Of a DNA stretch of 64,000 nt, positions 51,897 through 62,735 are shown in pieces. How positions within the stretch are numbered: position 1 is the first letter of the stretch; each line of letters begins with the position of its first letter. The position numbers and the translations under genes are program-made. Location: contig JASISA010000025.1 in the NCBI GenBank assembly GCA_031771865.1, forward strand, positions 3,596,001 through 3,660,000, written 5' to 3'. This DNA is from Nothophaeocryptopus gaeumannii. Lineage: Eukaryota > Ascomycota > Dothideomycetes > Mycosphaerellales > Mycosphaerellaceae. The notes under the pieces are model-generated. The model did not search any database. It saw only the letters and a program-made list of their open reading frames with translations, and was not told where the DNA came from.

Positions 51897-52391
51897 CTAC
51901 GTCTGCTTTGCCTGCATCTCCATCCACAAATGCGCTCGAGTCAATACTCCGCCCTCAGCCATCAACCTGGCAGCATCTAGGAACTCTTCCACTCTAACAA
52001 CAGTCTCGCCACTCTCGTCCATCTCAAATAACATCATGTACTCAGCCGGCCAGCCCTTCACCGCTTCCATCGTGCCGACTTCCTTCAAATCCATCACTGC
52101 GCTAATGGTCGCCACGACGGTTCGCTTCTCAACATCAACGCTCAGCTCATTGATGTTGAACGTGCAAGTCTCAAGCACGGGACGAAAGAAATTGAGCGCT
52201 GGGATGAAACCTTCTCGGTTGATTGGTTCATTGAAGGGCGCTGTGAGGGCGTCTTTGGGATGGGGAGTGTGTAGACAGTTGGAAGAACGATTTTGCAGGA
52301 CAGTCGTTGGGTTCCAAGGATCGGGAGAGTCGTAGGATTTGATTGAATTGATCGCTGTCTGTTTAAGAGTTTCGTAGAATTTGGACGGCAT
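51897..52391 (-). CDS. NTF2-like / SnoaL-like small protein
   Basis: A 164-residue protein from ATG 52391 (MPSKFYETLKQTAINSIKSY); the frame runs 100 bp further up without a good start. The pattern is an N-terminal helix, a loop with NPTTVLQNRSSNCLHTPHP, and beta strands (VVATISAVMDLKEVG, WPAEYMMLFEMDESGE). It ends with a final strand and tail (VVRVEEFLDAARLMAEG), as in fungal NTF2-like proteins of the SnoaL/ketosteroid-isomerase type. Many such proteins are small-molecule-binding or cyclase-like, often near secondary-metabolism genes. Here it lies 194 bp from the NmrA-like gene, but no cluster core enzyme is seen. Function not assigned. Confidence 0.7.
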   Translation of the reverse strand: MPSKFYETLKQTAINSIKSYDSPDPWNPTTVLQNRSSNCLHTPHPKDALTAPFNEPINREGFIPALNFFRPVLETCTFNINELSVDVEKRTVVATISAVMDLKEVGTMEAVKGWPAEYMMLFEMDESGETVVRVEEFLDAARLMAEGGVLTRAHLWMEMQAKQT

Positions 52392-52823
52392 GGTGTCTGA
52401 ACTGAGGCAGGGAGCGACAGAGGACGATTCAGACTTCGAAAGAAGGTGTGAGAGAAGAATTGGAGCCCAATTACCAGAAGAGATGGAGACCACAGGAAGA
52501 CCACTAGAGCCTTTCTTGGCTGCATGCTATGAGGGTAGGGCATCTCACCCGGTTCTCGACCGAGAAAGCTGTCCACTAGCTGAACACCACTATTTCGACC
52601 ACCGGACACCGCTGAAGACCGCTTGGAGGCTCAAACTTCTTTAGCAAGCGTTGAGTAAACAAGACTCTTCTGCTAAAACATGGATTGCCAAGCACACCGT
52701 CGCTCTTCCAAGATGATCGGATGACCGAGCATTTGCTTCAAAATGGAACACTGAATTGCGTGGGTGAGATTAAGCGCATGCTCCGAATCGCTCAATCATT
52801 TCGATCACTCGGAATTCGAAGCA
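52392..52823. promoter_or_regulatory. Divergent promoter region, NTF2-like and formamidase genes
   Basis: About 430 bp between divergent starts. No element is named. Confidence 0.4.
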
Positions 52824-53855
52824 ATGACCACGACGACATCTCCAACTTGGGGCCTCACAAAGGTGAAGAGCCCTCACCTGACCGATGCTGTCGAAGTAAT
52901 TGCATCGAAAAACGTGCCATACATCCCGAACGGCAATCGACTCCAGAATGTCAACATCTATCTACCGAAGACCGCGGAGAACACTCAACTGGTCGACACT
53001 TCGTTTGTGTCTCTACCATCCAAGGACGCATCAAGCTCTTTCCCAGCCTGGCAGGTGCATATACACGGCGGAGCATGGCGAGATCCAAACCTGCTCTCAA
53101 GTTCGATCGAAGCTGCTGCAGCACACGCTTTTCAAGATCCTGCAAGCAGCGCTTTGACTGGAAACATTTCGATCAACTATACGCTGTCAGCGTTCCCAAC
53201 CCATCCATCCCAGCCATACGATGCTGTCAAGGACCACCATTCTGATCTGGCGAGAGAGGCGGTCCATCCAGCTCACATTCATGATATTCTCCTGGCTCTC
53301 TCCTTTCTTCGATCAATTGGACTGGGAAATGACGACTATGTCTTGACGGGACATAGTGCTGGAGCTTGTCTGGCTTTCCAAGCAGTCCTTCAATCACCGC
53401 AATTATGGGGGTTGCCCGTCGACTTTCCAGTGCCTTCGATACCGGCTGCGTTGGTGGGCATGAACGGGCTCTATCATTTGCCAAACCTGATACATGGGCT
53501 TGGAGAGAGTCATGCGCATCTGGCAGATGTATATCGAGATCTGCTGGAGATAGCTTTTGGCGGCGCAGATCGGCTCAAAGCTGCGTCACCTGCTTGCGTT
53601 GGGGCTGGAGAGATGACGAGGCGAATTGGTGACGGTCAGGTGCCGAAGCTTGTGTTGATCGATCAAAGTACGGAATATCAAGTGGTGCCGATGAACCAGA
53701 TGGAGACAATGAAGACTGTTCTCGAGAAGGTTCAAGGACTGAAAGTGGTGCAAGGAAAGAGATGTAAGGGAGTGCATGCTGAGCCATGGGAGGGCGGGAT
53801 TCAGATTTGGGAGACTGTTCAGGATGTGCTTGAGCTGCTAAGACGGCCGGACTGA
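52824..53855 (+). CDS. BNA7: Kynurenine formamidase-like alpha/beta hydrolase
   Basis: A 343-residue protein from ATG 52824 (MTTTTSPTWGLTKV); the longer frame opens with GTG at 52764. Oxyanion motif HGGAWRDP (81-88) and nucleophile elbow GHSAGA with S178 are clear. A C-terminal strand with Asp (LVLIDQSTEYQVVP) and H in KGVHAEPWEGG supply candidate triad partners. The HIHGGAW start and the RSIGLGNDDYVLTGHSAGA context match the fungal Bna7 formamidase family. That family hydrolyses N-formylkynurenine to kynurenine in tryptophan breakdown and de novo NAD synthesis in the cytosol. Single exon. Another ester hydrolase of the same fold cannot be excluded. Confidence 0.85.
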   Translation: MTTTTSPTWGLTKVKSPHLTDAVEVIASKNVPYIPNGNRLQNVNIYLPKTAENTQLVDTSFVSLPSKDASSSFPAWQVHIHGGAWRDPNLLSSSIEAAAAHAFQDPASSALTGNISINYTLSAFPTHPSQPYDAVKDHHSDLAREAVHPAHIHDILLALSFLRSIGLGNDDYVLTGHSAGACLAFQAVLQSPQLWGLPVDFPVPSIPAALVGMNGLYHLPNLIHGLGESHAHLADVYRDLLEIAFGGADRLKAASPACVGAGEMTRRIGDGQVPKLVLIDQSTEYQVVPMNQMETMKTVLEKVQGLKVVQGKRCKGVHAEPWEGGIQIWETVQDVLELLRRPD

Positions 53856-54632
53856 ACCTCGATTGCATCGAGTCCTGTATTCAGGATGGCGTTAGCCTAG
53901 AGGAGGTTGGCCTTCAACCCATGCCGCTGCTAGGTCCTGCGGCTGTGGATCTCCGCCCCGCATGGCGAAATGTGAAATGAACCTGACTCCATCTCTCACC
54001 TCATCCCCATTGGTGCAAAGATTTCTTTCGCATCTTCTTATCTTAGCAAGTCGTCCCATCGCAGCAAGCTCTCCTTGAATCCTCCCCCCCCCAAGGAGCT
54101 CCAGGGTCGTACGTCTGGTTGGCGTTCCGCTGCAAGGAGAGTGAGTCTGTAATGTTTCGATAGTGTGTTGAGTGGCATATCTATTGGCAAGCGTAATGCC
54201 GCATGCACGAATACGCTCTAGGCTTCAGCCCTCGCTGCTTCTGGAAGGTCTTGCAGGGCGCGCGGGAGCTCGAGGGTATGAAAGCCTACGCGAGGCTCCA
54301 CTTTGACTCTTGAAATTTCAAAGACCATTCGGTAAGTGTCGGCGCGCGTCTGTTGGCAGATGTGTCTCGTAGCGCAATCGTACAACACCTCTTTGGTCCC
54401 AGCCACACGAGTTCGTTGCCTTCGTCTCGGACAGATGTTGTGTTCCGCGTCATCTGCACCAAGATGCGGTGCATGTTGCGATATGCTGCCGACTCAAGTT
54501 GAAGAATTCAAGAAAGCCCCCATTTTCTTCTCTTTGGCCTCCCAAGCCACGATGTCTGTTACCTCCACTGTCCAGGATAGAGCTTGTGCTGTATACTCGT
54601 TGTCTTCTTCACTTTCGATCGCCGCAGATGGT
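53856..54632. other. Intergenic region
   Basis: About 775 bp. Plus-strand frames near 54336-54896 are shadows or low complexity. No tRNA or rRNA gene recognised. Confidence 0.35.
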
Positions 54633-54944
54633 CTACGCAGCCGGACGAAGCACGTTTGCGCAACAGTAGTAATGATCGCGGACCGCGTGCGAAATGGGCT
54701 TGTGCCGCTGGTCTATCATTCCCGCTTGAGTCCAAGATGCCTTTATCTTGGGTGGCGTTGCAGGAGAGTCCGACCGCACTCTGAAGCCACCTTGGTTGGG
54801 ACCGTATGGGTTGAACCCACCTTGACCGCATGGTGGGAAGAAACCCTGACCGAATCCCTGAGGCATCATCATTCCCATTGGACTCATCATCAGTGAGTTG
54901 ATGGAGCAGGAGCAAGCTTCGAGGGCGGTCGAGTGGATGTTCAT
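54633..54944 (-). CDS. Doubtful small Gly/Gln/Met-rich protein
   Basis: An ATG-started frame of 103 codons. The N-terminal half has a striking composition: MMSPMGMMMPQGFGQGF, then PPCGQGGFNPYGPNQGG. The remainder (PKIKASWTQAGMIDQRHK) is ordinary. There is no signal peptide and no known domain. The region may be a small low-complexity protein or chance. A sharply biased composition limited to one frame mildly supports coding. Confidence 0.3.
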   Translation of the reverse strand: MNIHSTALEACSCSINSLMMSPMGMMMPQGFGQGFFPPCGQGGFNPYGPNQGGFRVRSDSPATPPKIKASWTQAGMIDQRHKPISHAVRDHYYCCANVLRPAA

Positions 54945-55393
54945 TCCTATTGCTTTTTCTTGGGTTCTTTGAGCAGTTCTGGACAAAGAGGGAGCCGAGC
55001 CGAGAACGCGGACCACGAAGAAACGGACGTTGACCGGCTTCTTGTCGGCTTATGTGCTGATAATGGAGCGAAGGCCTGAAATGCTGTGTATATATGTACG
55101 TGGTAAGGCGGGCGTTAATAGATGTTCGCTGGCGGAGCAGATGATGAGTTCTGCTTTCTTTCTTCGTGGGCTGAGAGTGTAGTCAATGTATATGAAGATC
55201 AAATTGGGCATGATGAGGATGTGATGGAAGAGGAAAGCGATCGATCTTCTGACCGCCTTGGTCTGTTTGCTTGTTGATGCGCTGTGCATCCCATCAAAGC
55301 CGGATAGCTGTATCGCCGCAGCAGCTGTTGCATGTCGGTCGAATCAATCTTTGAAGCCCAGCAAACATCACCTGTATTGCAGTCATCCCTAAC
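54945..55393. other. Intergenic region downstream of the GH3 gene
   Basis: About 450 bp; nothing beyond presumed 3' UTR is seen. Confidence 0.4.
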
Positions 55394-58106
55394 CTAGAGC
55401 GACAGACTTCCCATCAAAGGCGTATCCAACACACTCTTCCCAACCATCACCCCGTAACTTCCACTCTGAAGTACCCACGTTTGCCTCACCACATCCCAAC
55501 TTGACAAATCACGTCTTCTCAAAGGAAACTGTATAGTGGCACTCTCACCCGGCTGTAACAATGTTTTCTCAAAACCCTTCAACGCTCTCTCAACACCACT
55601 TCCCGGGATGTTGACATACAACTGTGCAACTTCTGCCGCTTCGACGCTGCCGGTATTGGTGATGGTTGCGGAGACGGTGGCGAGGGTGTCGTAGAGCGAT
55701 GCCAGCCCGCCGGAGGGTATGGGAGTAGTTCCGAGGTCCGGAGGAAGCATACTCCTATTCGCACTGGAGTTTGTGGTGACTGCAAGATTGGAGAATGAGA
55801 AATTCGAATATGTTAGTCCGTACCCGAACGCATAGCGAGGTGTGATGTTATTCTTGATGAAGTGCCTGTAGTCGATGAACACGCCCTCGCTAAAGTTCGA
55901 TTGAGAATATTGCGGATCATCTCTCGTCGGCAGAGTCGGGTTCAACAAGGCGCCGTAGTCAGACTCATTGTGGGCTACGGTATATGGAAGGCGGCCAGAA
56001 GGTGACTGTCGGCCGTAGAGGATCTCCACGATCGCGTCGCCGGAGGCCTGACCGGCGGGATGGGCAAAGATTATGGCTGTAACGTTCGGATTGTCTGCGA
56101 AGCCATCCACCAAACGTACACCGGCGTTGTGGATCGTGACGATCGTGTTGCGGCATTGTCTGGCGATGTTGTTCACGAGAGTATCGCTGTAGCTGTCAGA
56201 CAACGTAGCTCGGTCTGCTGCTTCGGTTGACTGTGCGTTGATGAATACAAAGCAAGGGTTATTTGGATCTCGCACAGCTGGATTTTGATCCGCATTGGTC
56301 TCATTGTTCGAGGTGAAAGGCGTGTTGACTTGGGTACCATCCGCAGCAGCTTGCCGGAGGAGTGCATCGTAGGGAGAAGTCACCCCAACGGGAGTGATAC
56401 CGCCAGAACCTCCTCCAGTGATGAGCGTGCCGTTGAAGGCGACTTCCGGTGCGCTGGTACCAGCAGCAGCGAGAGAGCCAAAGATCAGCAGATACTGGAT
56501 GTCGCCAAAATCACCGCCATTGATGTACTTTTGAGAGTTCGACAGCGAGGCTCCATAGAGCGTGCTGCCGGTGACAGAGGTATTGTATGCACCGCTCACA
56601 GCATCCCAGCCGAAGATTGAGATGGCAGATGGCTTCTTGAGGGGCAGAGCGTTGTTCGTATTCTTGACCAGAACGTGACCTTCCACTGCAGCTTGAAGAG
56701 CGACTTGTGCGGAATTGGCATCCCGAGCATCGGATCCGTTGTGATTATTAGCCCCGGGATTCTGCAGCTGGGCATATCGGTACCACGCTGCCAGCACACG
56801 AGTCGCCATATCGTCAAGTCGCGTGGAGTTCATTGACCCGTTCTTGACAGCCGTAGCAAGCTGGCCCAGTCCCCAGTAGTTGTTGTTGGGCATGACCATG
56901 TCCAGACCGGCGTTTGCGCTCGCTACACCGGTGTGCTGACCGTACCAATCGCTTACAGTGAAGCCTTGGAAGCCGAGCTCGGTCTTCAGAAGTCCATTCA
57001 TCGTCTTGCTGTTCTGACACCCGTAGGAGTTGTTGATGCGGTTGTAGCTTGCCATGACAGATCCAGTCCCAGCTTTGACAGCGTCGTAGAAGGGAGCAAG
57101 GTACAGCTCGTGCATCGTCTTTTCGTCTACATTCGAAGAGACGGAGTTATTCAGGTTGATGCCTAGCGGCTGAAGAAAGCCTTGGAGGAAAGGATTCCGG
57201 TTCGTCTCCTGCTCGTTGACAATGAAATGCTTCGTGCACGCCATCACGTTTTGTTGCAGGCCCTGCACTGCAGGAGTCACAAGTTGCCCAGCAAGGTAAG
57301 GGTCCTGTGGTGGTCAGTCTTTGGGCTTGACAAGTCACGTCCACACTCACGTTCCCAAAGCCCTCCCAGTTCCTGCCGCCCTTCGCAATCCTCCCAAGTG
57401 GCCCCACAACCGGCCCAAGAGCAACATTTACGCCCTTGTTCTTGAACTCCAGACCCATCTGAAGTGCTCTGTCATGAGCCAGGCTTCGGTTCCAGCTGGC
57501 TCCGATAGCAAGCTGAGCAGGGAAGCCACTAACTTTGCTCATCTCATTTCCCCGAAAGCCGCTGGGTCCATCATTGAGGCAGATACCCGGAAAGCCGAGT
57601 CGAGAAACGCTTCCCGTGAAACCAGCACAGCCTTGAGTGCTCGGACCTGGGCTGACAATGCTGTTCTTCTCTTCGTTTGTTAGTTGAATAACGAGTGCTT
57701 TCGCTTTGCTGTAGGCATCCGCCCAATCGCCATCGCCGGAGCCTTGTGCTGAGAATTGTCAGTCGGAATCTCGCTATATTAGACGAATGGGATGCATACG
57801 AGACGGATACACAGGCGGAGACCGGCCATACGAGTAGTAAAGCTCTGGGAATAGGAGCTTCGCGCTCAGGATTCCCAGCTCAGCAAGCGCATTGATGAGG
57901 ACGATCTGAGTGGAGGTGGCGACAGAGGCAATGGCATTAGACGCCAGTTGTAGGAGGTCGGCCGGAATGATATCTGTCTGCCCAAGTACGCTGGCAACCT
58001 GAGAAGGCGTAATGGTTCCGTTCGAAGTCGCGTTGTTCGTCGTAGTCTGCGCGAGAGCAGCTGGCAGACAGCATGCTGCTGCGATGAGCCGCCGTTTCGA
58101 TACCAT
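55394..58106 (-). CDS. Secreted beta-glucosidase, glycoside hydrolase family 3 (3 exons)
   Basis: Exons 58106-57800, 57748-57351 and 57304-55394 join in phase to 871 residues. The introns are 51 nt (GTATGC...TCAG) and 46 nt (GTGAGT...ACAG). Signal peptide MVSKRRLIAAACCLPAALA precedes a ~80-residue region. The GH3 N-domain follows with GVNVALGPVVGPLGRIAKGG, CTKHFIVNEQE (substrate Lys-His) and nucleophile D354 in GFTVSDWYGQ. The GH3 C-domain (PLKKPSAISIFGWDAVSG, AGVRLVDGFADNPNVTAIIF) and a fibronectin-like end (VAQLYVNIPGSGVERALKG) complete the normal three-domain plan. It would cleave cellobiose and other beta-glucosides outside the cell. No defect is seen; a GH3 of other specificity is possible. 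Confidence 0.94.
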
Positions 58107-58825
58107 GTCGGCGGAGCTCCAGAGGCTGGAACCTTTGCAAAGTCGGAAGCGTGAGGATTCGACGAATGGAAGAACTTCATGTACCACGCTCACTCTCTGT
58201 TCCTGTTCTCGTCGCCGATGATGTCCGGACGAGCGCGTCTGTGACATGTTCATGAGCTTGCTCAGCGTATGCTACTGTTGATGAAGTTGTGCTACGCCGC
58301 GCGCGAGATTCGCACCTCACGCTGAATGAGGGCAAGTGGCGGATCAGTAGCGACGCCATGGCACGAGAGGGGATCGGCATGAAGCCAAATGCCTCGGGCC
58401 GCATCTTCTGCAGGTACGGAGGTCATGCGAATGATCAGTGAGTCCCTCCATCTCACTGATCGTCCGCCAATCGTACATCTCGTACATCTGAGCGAGCTCA
58501 TCATCTAAACAGAGACGACGATGTGGGCAGAACATTCTTTAGACTGCTCTGAACGAGTGCGAGGTCGAATATCTCGGATGCAACCGTCTCCGCGGACTGT
58601 ATGCGTGCGTACTTTAGCGCGATCTGGGGCTGTGGAGGATGTGGAGCGTAGTGATACCGGCTAACTGAAGCTGCACGAGCACGCACAAATGGAGTATTGT
58701 ACATCGCAGCGAATACGGCGTACATCTGAAGAAGCTGGATTTGGAGAGAAGAGCTCGATTCTGGGTATCTCTATCAGCGCTCTACTATACAGTCACATAC
58801 ACATCTACAACGGCTGTAACAGACC
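58107..58825. promoter_or_regulatory. Upstream region of the beta-glucosidase gene
   Basis: About 720 bp between the GH3 start and the rhomboid stop, both on the minus strand. It contains the GH3 promoter and the rhomboid 3' UTR. No gene is supported. No carbon-control motif is claimed. Confidence 0.4.
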
Positions 58826-60694
58826 TTACGACTCCGCCTTCTCCTTGGGCTTCATTACAATCTCATCTTTGATCCTTCCCATTCCTTCAGCAGCGCTCGT
58901 CTGGTTCCCCCTGGCTTGCAACAGAAGTGCAGAGAGGACGCCAAACAACACACCACCCAAATGACCAGCGTGATCGATTGTTGTCTTCACGCCTCTGATC
59001 GCAGCGAACGCTTCGCCTCCAGTGTAAAGACCCAGCAGAGCCCAAGCTGCAATCGGAACCTCGTAGCCCATGACCTTAACAGATCCATTGGGCCGGAGCG
59101 CGCATGCAGCGCCAACGACACCCAGTACGCTGCCTGAGCATCCGAATATGTACGTTGCCCACTGCTTGCGGAGGACATTGTATGCAAGAGCAGAAAAACC
59201 ACCAAAAGCTCCAGCACCCAAGTAGATGGCCAGGAAGGTCCCACGGCCGACATCATCATGCAGCATGAGACCAAAGAGCCACAGGCTGATCAGATTGCCC
59301 ACCAAATGGCTCAGTCTGTCGTGACGGAATGTGCAGCCGATGATGCTGAGAGGCTCAGGATAAGCTGGCGTGCATGCCATGTACTTGTTGTAGAAATGCC
59401 ATAACCGACTGACTCGTCCTAGGCAGAACGTTGCGACCAGCACACCGGTGATGGCCCATAGAGTAGCGGCTGCCGGGGGGGTGTCGGGCCAGATACGAGC
59501 TGAAGTTGGCGGGGGCGTGTAGTTTTGATGAAGGTAATAACAGCCGGCGAGGACAGCGAGCAGCACCAAGAAGGGAGGTCCAAGTCGTCGAGAAATAGAG
59601 AGATTTGGAACGACGTTCTCTTTGATCACCATGGCTTGTTCTTCGGCGTACTTTACCCACGCCGGCTTCTCCCTCGGTGTTGTGAGGTATGCGTTCGACG
59701 AAGGTGGTCGGATTTTGACGCCGAATGGAAGATCGATTGATTTCTGGACGTCTGTTATAATGCGAGGCTGGACACCTCCGCCCATCTCAAGTGGCCCACG
59801 GGCAGAGTTAATTGCGTTGGCCCGGTCCCTTGCTTCGGCAGCATCTTTCTCCTTCTTCCATTGCTCGTACCTCGCTTCATTTTTGGCGCGGACTTGCTGC
59901 AAAATGCTTTGAGAGGTCCTCTCTCGTCCTTCTTCGGTGCCCTGTTGGGACTCAGAGTCCCCAAATTCTTCTTCCCTGACCTCTTCCTCTTGTGCCTTGT
60001 AGATGCCAAGCTTGACAGCTCTATCTTGCATCTGTTGACGCATCCTCTGGGTCTCCTCCTCGGCCCACACCTCGCCATTGGCAGACTCATCCACGTCTGG
60101 CAAGATACTTCTCACATATTCCAAGCCCCTCAGTGCCTGCTCTTTGCTCACTTGGCTCTCCCGTGGAAAGTCCAGTCCAATATCTATGAGTGCCCCGGAC
60201 ATTCTCCGCCAGTGCATGACACTTATGATGTAGTTGCCAGTGTCTACATCGATCTCCTCGCTACTGAACACAGCATTGATCTCTGCCTGGGTGAGCTCGC
60301 CAGCCGGTAGTGGCATGCCCCCTTCCGGATCGTAGTCTCGCCATGTCAACTGCTCTTCTGCGCGTATTGCCGAGGTTCCTTCGGTATGCGATGCGACTGT
60401 TGGAGCGGGCTCCAGTTTCGATTCGGATACGGCTTGCTCGGCCTTGGGCCTTGCAGAAGGATGATCGTGCTTCGGCGGAGGTGGCCTCTTCGAACTTGTC
60501 GTTGAGAGACGTGTGGAAGTCGAGAAAGCTTCATGCTTTATACGTTGCGGACCTTGATGTGAAGACCATTGAGTGAAGCTTCTCGTCGACTGCGATCTGG
60601 CGTATCCATTGAATAATTGGAGGAGAGGTTGCGCTCTCGCTAAGTGGGTGGCGCATGGCCCTCGTATCGCTATCGATGTCCACGCATTGTTCAT
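58826..60694 (-). CDS. Rhomboid-family serine protease, probably mitochondrial
   Basis: A 622-residue single-exon protein. The N-terminus is basic and Ser/Arg-rich with a run of small hydrophobics (SIAIRGPCATHLARAQPLLQ), as in a mitochondrial presequence. A long charged region with a coiled coil follows (KNEARYEQWKKEKDAAEARD). The membrane part has a separate helix (LGPPFLVLLAVLAGCYYLHQ), then the rhomboid core: HDRLSHLVGNLISLWLFGLM, GCSGSVLGVVGA with catalytic S520, and DHAGHLGGVLFG with His575/His578. This one-plus-six helix plan matches the Pcp1/PARL group of the inner membrane, which cleaves targets such as Mgm1 and Ccp1 in yeast. The ~390-residue N-extension is longer than in yeast. Substrates are inferred. 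Confidence 0.88.
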   Translation of the reverse strand: MNNAWTSIAIRGPCATHLARAQPLLQLFNGYARSQSTRSFTQWSSHQGPQRIKHEAFSTSTRLSTTSSKRPPPPKHDHPSARPKAEQAVSESKLEPAPTVASHTEGTSAIRAEEQLTWRDYDPEGGMPLPAGELTQAEINAVFSSEEIDVDTGNYIISVMHWRRMSGALIDIGLDFPRESQVSKEQALRGLEYVRSILPDVDESANGEVWAEEETQRMRQQMQDRAVKLGIYKAQEEEVREEEFGDSESQQGTEEGRERTSQSILQQVRAKNEARYEQWKKEKDAAEARDRANAINSARGPLEMGGGVQPRIITDVQKSIDLPFGVKIRPPSSNAYLTTPREKPAWVKYAEEQAMVIKENVVPNLSISRRLGPPFLVLLAVLAGCYYLHQNYTPPPTSARIWPDTPPAAATLWAITGVLVATFCLGRVSRLWHFYNKYMACTPAYPEPLSIIGCTFRHDRLSHLVGNLISLWLFGLMLHDDVGRGTFLAIYLGAGAFGGFSALAYNVLRKQWATYIFGCSGSVLGVVGAACALRPNGSVKVMGYEVPIAAWALLGLYTGGEAFAAIRGVKTTIDHAGHLGGVLFGVLSALLLQARGNQTSAAEGMGRIKDEIVMKPKEKAES

Positions 60695-60915
60695 TGTGAA
60701 GCCAGAAGCCTCATCAACTTACATCAATTGGATGTATAGAGGAACATGTTCGATAGGTAGGCGATGATGCTGTCGAAAGTCGGAGCTCGGTGGTCTGCCT
60801 CAGGCTACAGTCACATGCACGCTTCTGTAAAGCTACCTCGTACGCCATCACTTTCGCCTACATTCTCTCACTCCCACCTACAGAACGATACACCAAGCAT
60901 TTTGATCTCCAGCCG
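60695..60915. promoter_or_regulatory. Short divergent promoter, rhomboid and coiled-coil genes
   Basis: Only about 220 bp separates the two divergent starts, so both promoters are compact or overlap transcribed sequence. Confidence 0.45.
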
Positions 60916-61509
60916 ATGCCTTCGCAACTACCGCCCTGGCTTGAACTATACCCAGCAGCCAACAACGACAATCCTCCGTCCGCACCCGCAACCTCGTTGA
61001 ACCCCTCCCAAACACCAAACCTCCTCCCATTCGACACCATGTCGTCCAATAGCACGCCCATCTCCCCGGAGATGTTCGCCTTGGCCATCAAAGACCTTCC
61101 AGTCGACACGCTGTATGCAAAAGCCGCAGAGCTATCCAACTCCATCCAACACCTCAAATTTTCAAACGATCAAATGCGAGAGTTCGCAGACGAGGGAGAC
61201 GCAGTGTGCAAGGAGGCCATTGCAGAGAATGAAGTCGTGGTGGGAAGAATAGAGCAGAGAATGGACTTGCTTAAGGTGGAAGTGGAAGGGCGCGGGCTGG
61301 TCTGGACAGGACACGCGGACTCAGAAGCGACCAGGGTGAATGGGCATGTAGAGGGTGGACTCATCAATGGTGATACGGGACATCAAGAAGACGGGGAGGC
61401 AGGCGTGACCAGAGCGCCGAGTGGAAGGCTCACTGATGAAGAATTGAGAAGGCAACTGGAGGCGCAGATGAGTGGCGATGAGGATGAAGCAGATGGTGTT
61501 CATCTGTGA
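60916..61509 (+). CDS. Conserved-looking coiled-coil protein of unknown function
   Basis: A 197-residue protein from ATG 60916 (MPSQLPPWLELYPAANND); the longer frame starts upstream with a weaker context. A Pro/Asn/Ser-rich N-terminus is followed by a helical core (SPEMFALAIKDLPVDTLY, AAELSNSIQHLKFSNDQM, then IAENEVVVGRIEQRMDLL) typical of a short coiled coil. An acidic tail with SGRLTDEELRRQLEAQM ends the protein. The core looks conserved in style, but I cannot name the family. No membrane segment or signal peptide. It shares a 220-bp divergent upstream region with the rhomboid gene, which may mean shared regulation. Confidence 0.65.
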   Translation: MPSQLPPWLELYPAANNDNPPSAPATSLNPSQTPNLLPFDTMSSNSTPISPEMFALAIKDLPVDTLYAKAAELSNSIQHLKFSNDQMREFADEGDAVCKEAIAENEVVVGRIEQRMDLLKVEVEGRGLVWTGHADSEATRVNGHVEGGLINGDTGHQEDGEAGVTRAPSGRLTDEELRRQLEAQMSGDEDEADGVHL

Positions 61510-61736
61510 GAATGCAATGAGACAATCTGTGATGATAAGATGAGGAAATGACTACACGCATGGGCTTGACACTTTGCCATAGGAGGAGGCAATAATATGA
61601 CATGCAGGTTGTGAAGGCTGTACTGGCTATAGCAGTCGGGACTTGTTCTTGTCAATTGACAAACGGCTTGGAAGACCCGACTTCATCACACTTACCTCCG
61701 AGCAACGAAACATAATCATCACCAACCTCCCACAAC

Positions 61737-62282
61737 ATGGCTCTAGCCATAGGCAAGCGTCGACATCCTGCTTCTGAAGTCCCGTCTTCAGACTCATCCT
61801 ACGAGTCGGGCAACTGTCCCATCTGCCTGGAAAAGCCCACTCGCCCAACCACCACCATATGCAACCACACTTTCTGCTCCAAGTGCTTGCGACACTGGAT
61901 GTCACGCTCACGAACTTGTCCTACTTGCAGACACCCCATCTTCGCATCGCCGGGCAACAACCCTTTCCGAGAAGTCGAGAGAAGGCCAAGGCGAGTAATG
62001 GTGGGTAGGCCAGACGGGCACAGGGAACGGAGAGCTGATCTGTATAGGTCATCGACACGGCACACCCGAGCACTCTTATCGTCGTCGAATATCTCTGACG
62101 ACCTGCTTGGTGTTGGAATGTTATCGTTTGGCTTCCCAGTCCGTCGATACATGACCTTGCATAAGCTATCTCCGCAGCTTCACGGGCTTGGTCCAGCTTC
62201 AATGTCACCAGGGGGTGACTACAGAGCAACGGCGCTCCTCTATTCACCAAGACCTTATCCCGCCACAGACTTGATGGCCTGA
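61737..62282 (+). CDS. RING-finger protein (candidate E3 ubiquitin ligase)
   Basis: A 181-residue protein with one C3HC4 RING near the N-terminus: CPICLEKPTRPTTTICNHTFC, then SKCLRHWMSRSRTCPTCR. All eight metal ligands and the hydrophobic E2-contact residues (I after CP, W in HW) are present. After the RING comes a basic region (REVERRPRRVMVGRPDGHRE) and a Ser/Pro-rich tail with no second domain. The protein most likely works as a small ubiquitin ligase or adaptor; partners are unknown. A related RING remnant lies about 450 bp downstream. Confidence 0.82.
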   Translation: MALAIGKRRHPASEVPSSDSSYESGNCPICLEKPTRPTTTICNHTFCSKCLRHWMSRSRTCPTCRHPIFASPGNNPFREVERRPRRVMVGRPDGHRERRADLYRSSTRHTRALLSSSNISDDLLGVGMLSFGFPVRRYMTLHKLSPQLHGLGPASMSPGGDYRATALLYSPRPYPATDLMA

Positions 62283-62735
62283 AATCAAGTTGCAGGTACC
62301 TCGATTTCACCCGAGATGTTATTTGGCGGACACGCACGACTCTGGTAGATGCTGAAGTGCGAGGGTGTCAATTGCGTCGCCATTGGCGCGTGAGTGAATG
62401 CAATGCTAGAGAGCCTTTTGCGGGATACGGAGATGCCGTTGAAATCGCTGTTAGGTGAACAAACGCAAGCTCGTTCCGAGTAACGGCGAGTGAAGGCATG
62501 TTTTGAGTGAAAGAGGCAGTGGCGTTATGTTGTTGCTACTCATCCTCAATTTCTCACCTCGAGTTTCTGCTGACATTAAGTTCGAACTACTCAAACAATC
62601 CTTTAGGCGGAAACAGAATACGTCCCTCCCACACTGTCGAACAGTCGTTCTTTCCGCAGACGAGTCGTGTACCGAAATTAAAAACCTTTGACTACTCCAG
62701 CACAACCTTCGACCTGTCCATTCAAGCTGCCTCCA
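62283..62735. other. Intergenic region between two RING-type sequences
   Basis: About 450 bp without a supported gene. A plus-strand frame reading into the remnant (62507 onward) is not ATG-supported in context. Confidence 0.35.
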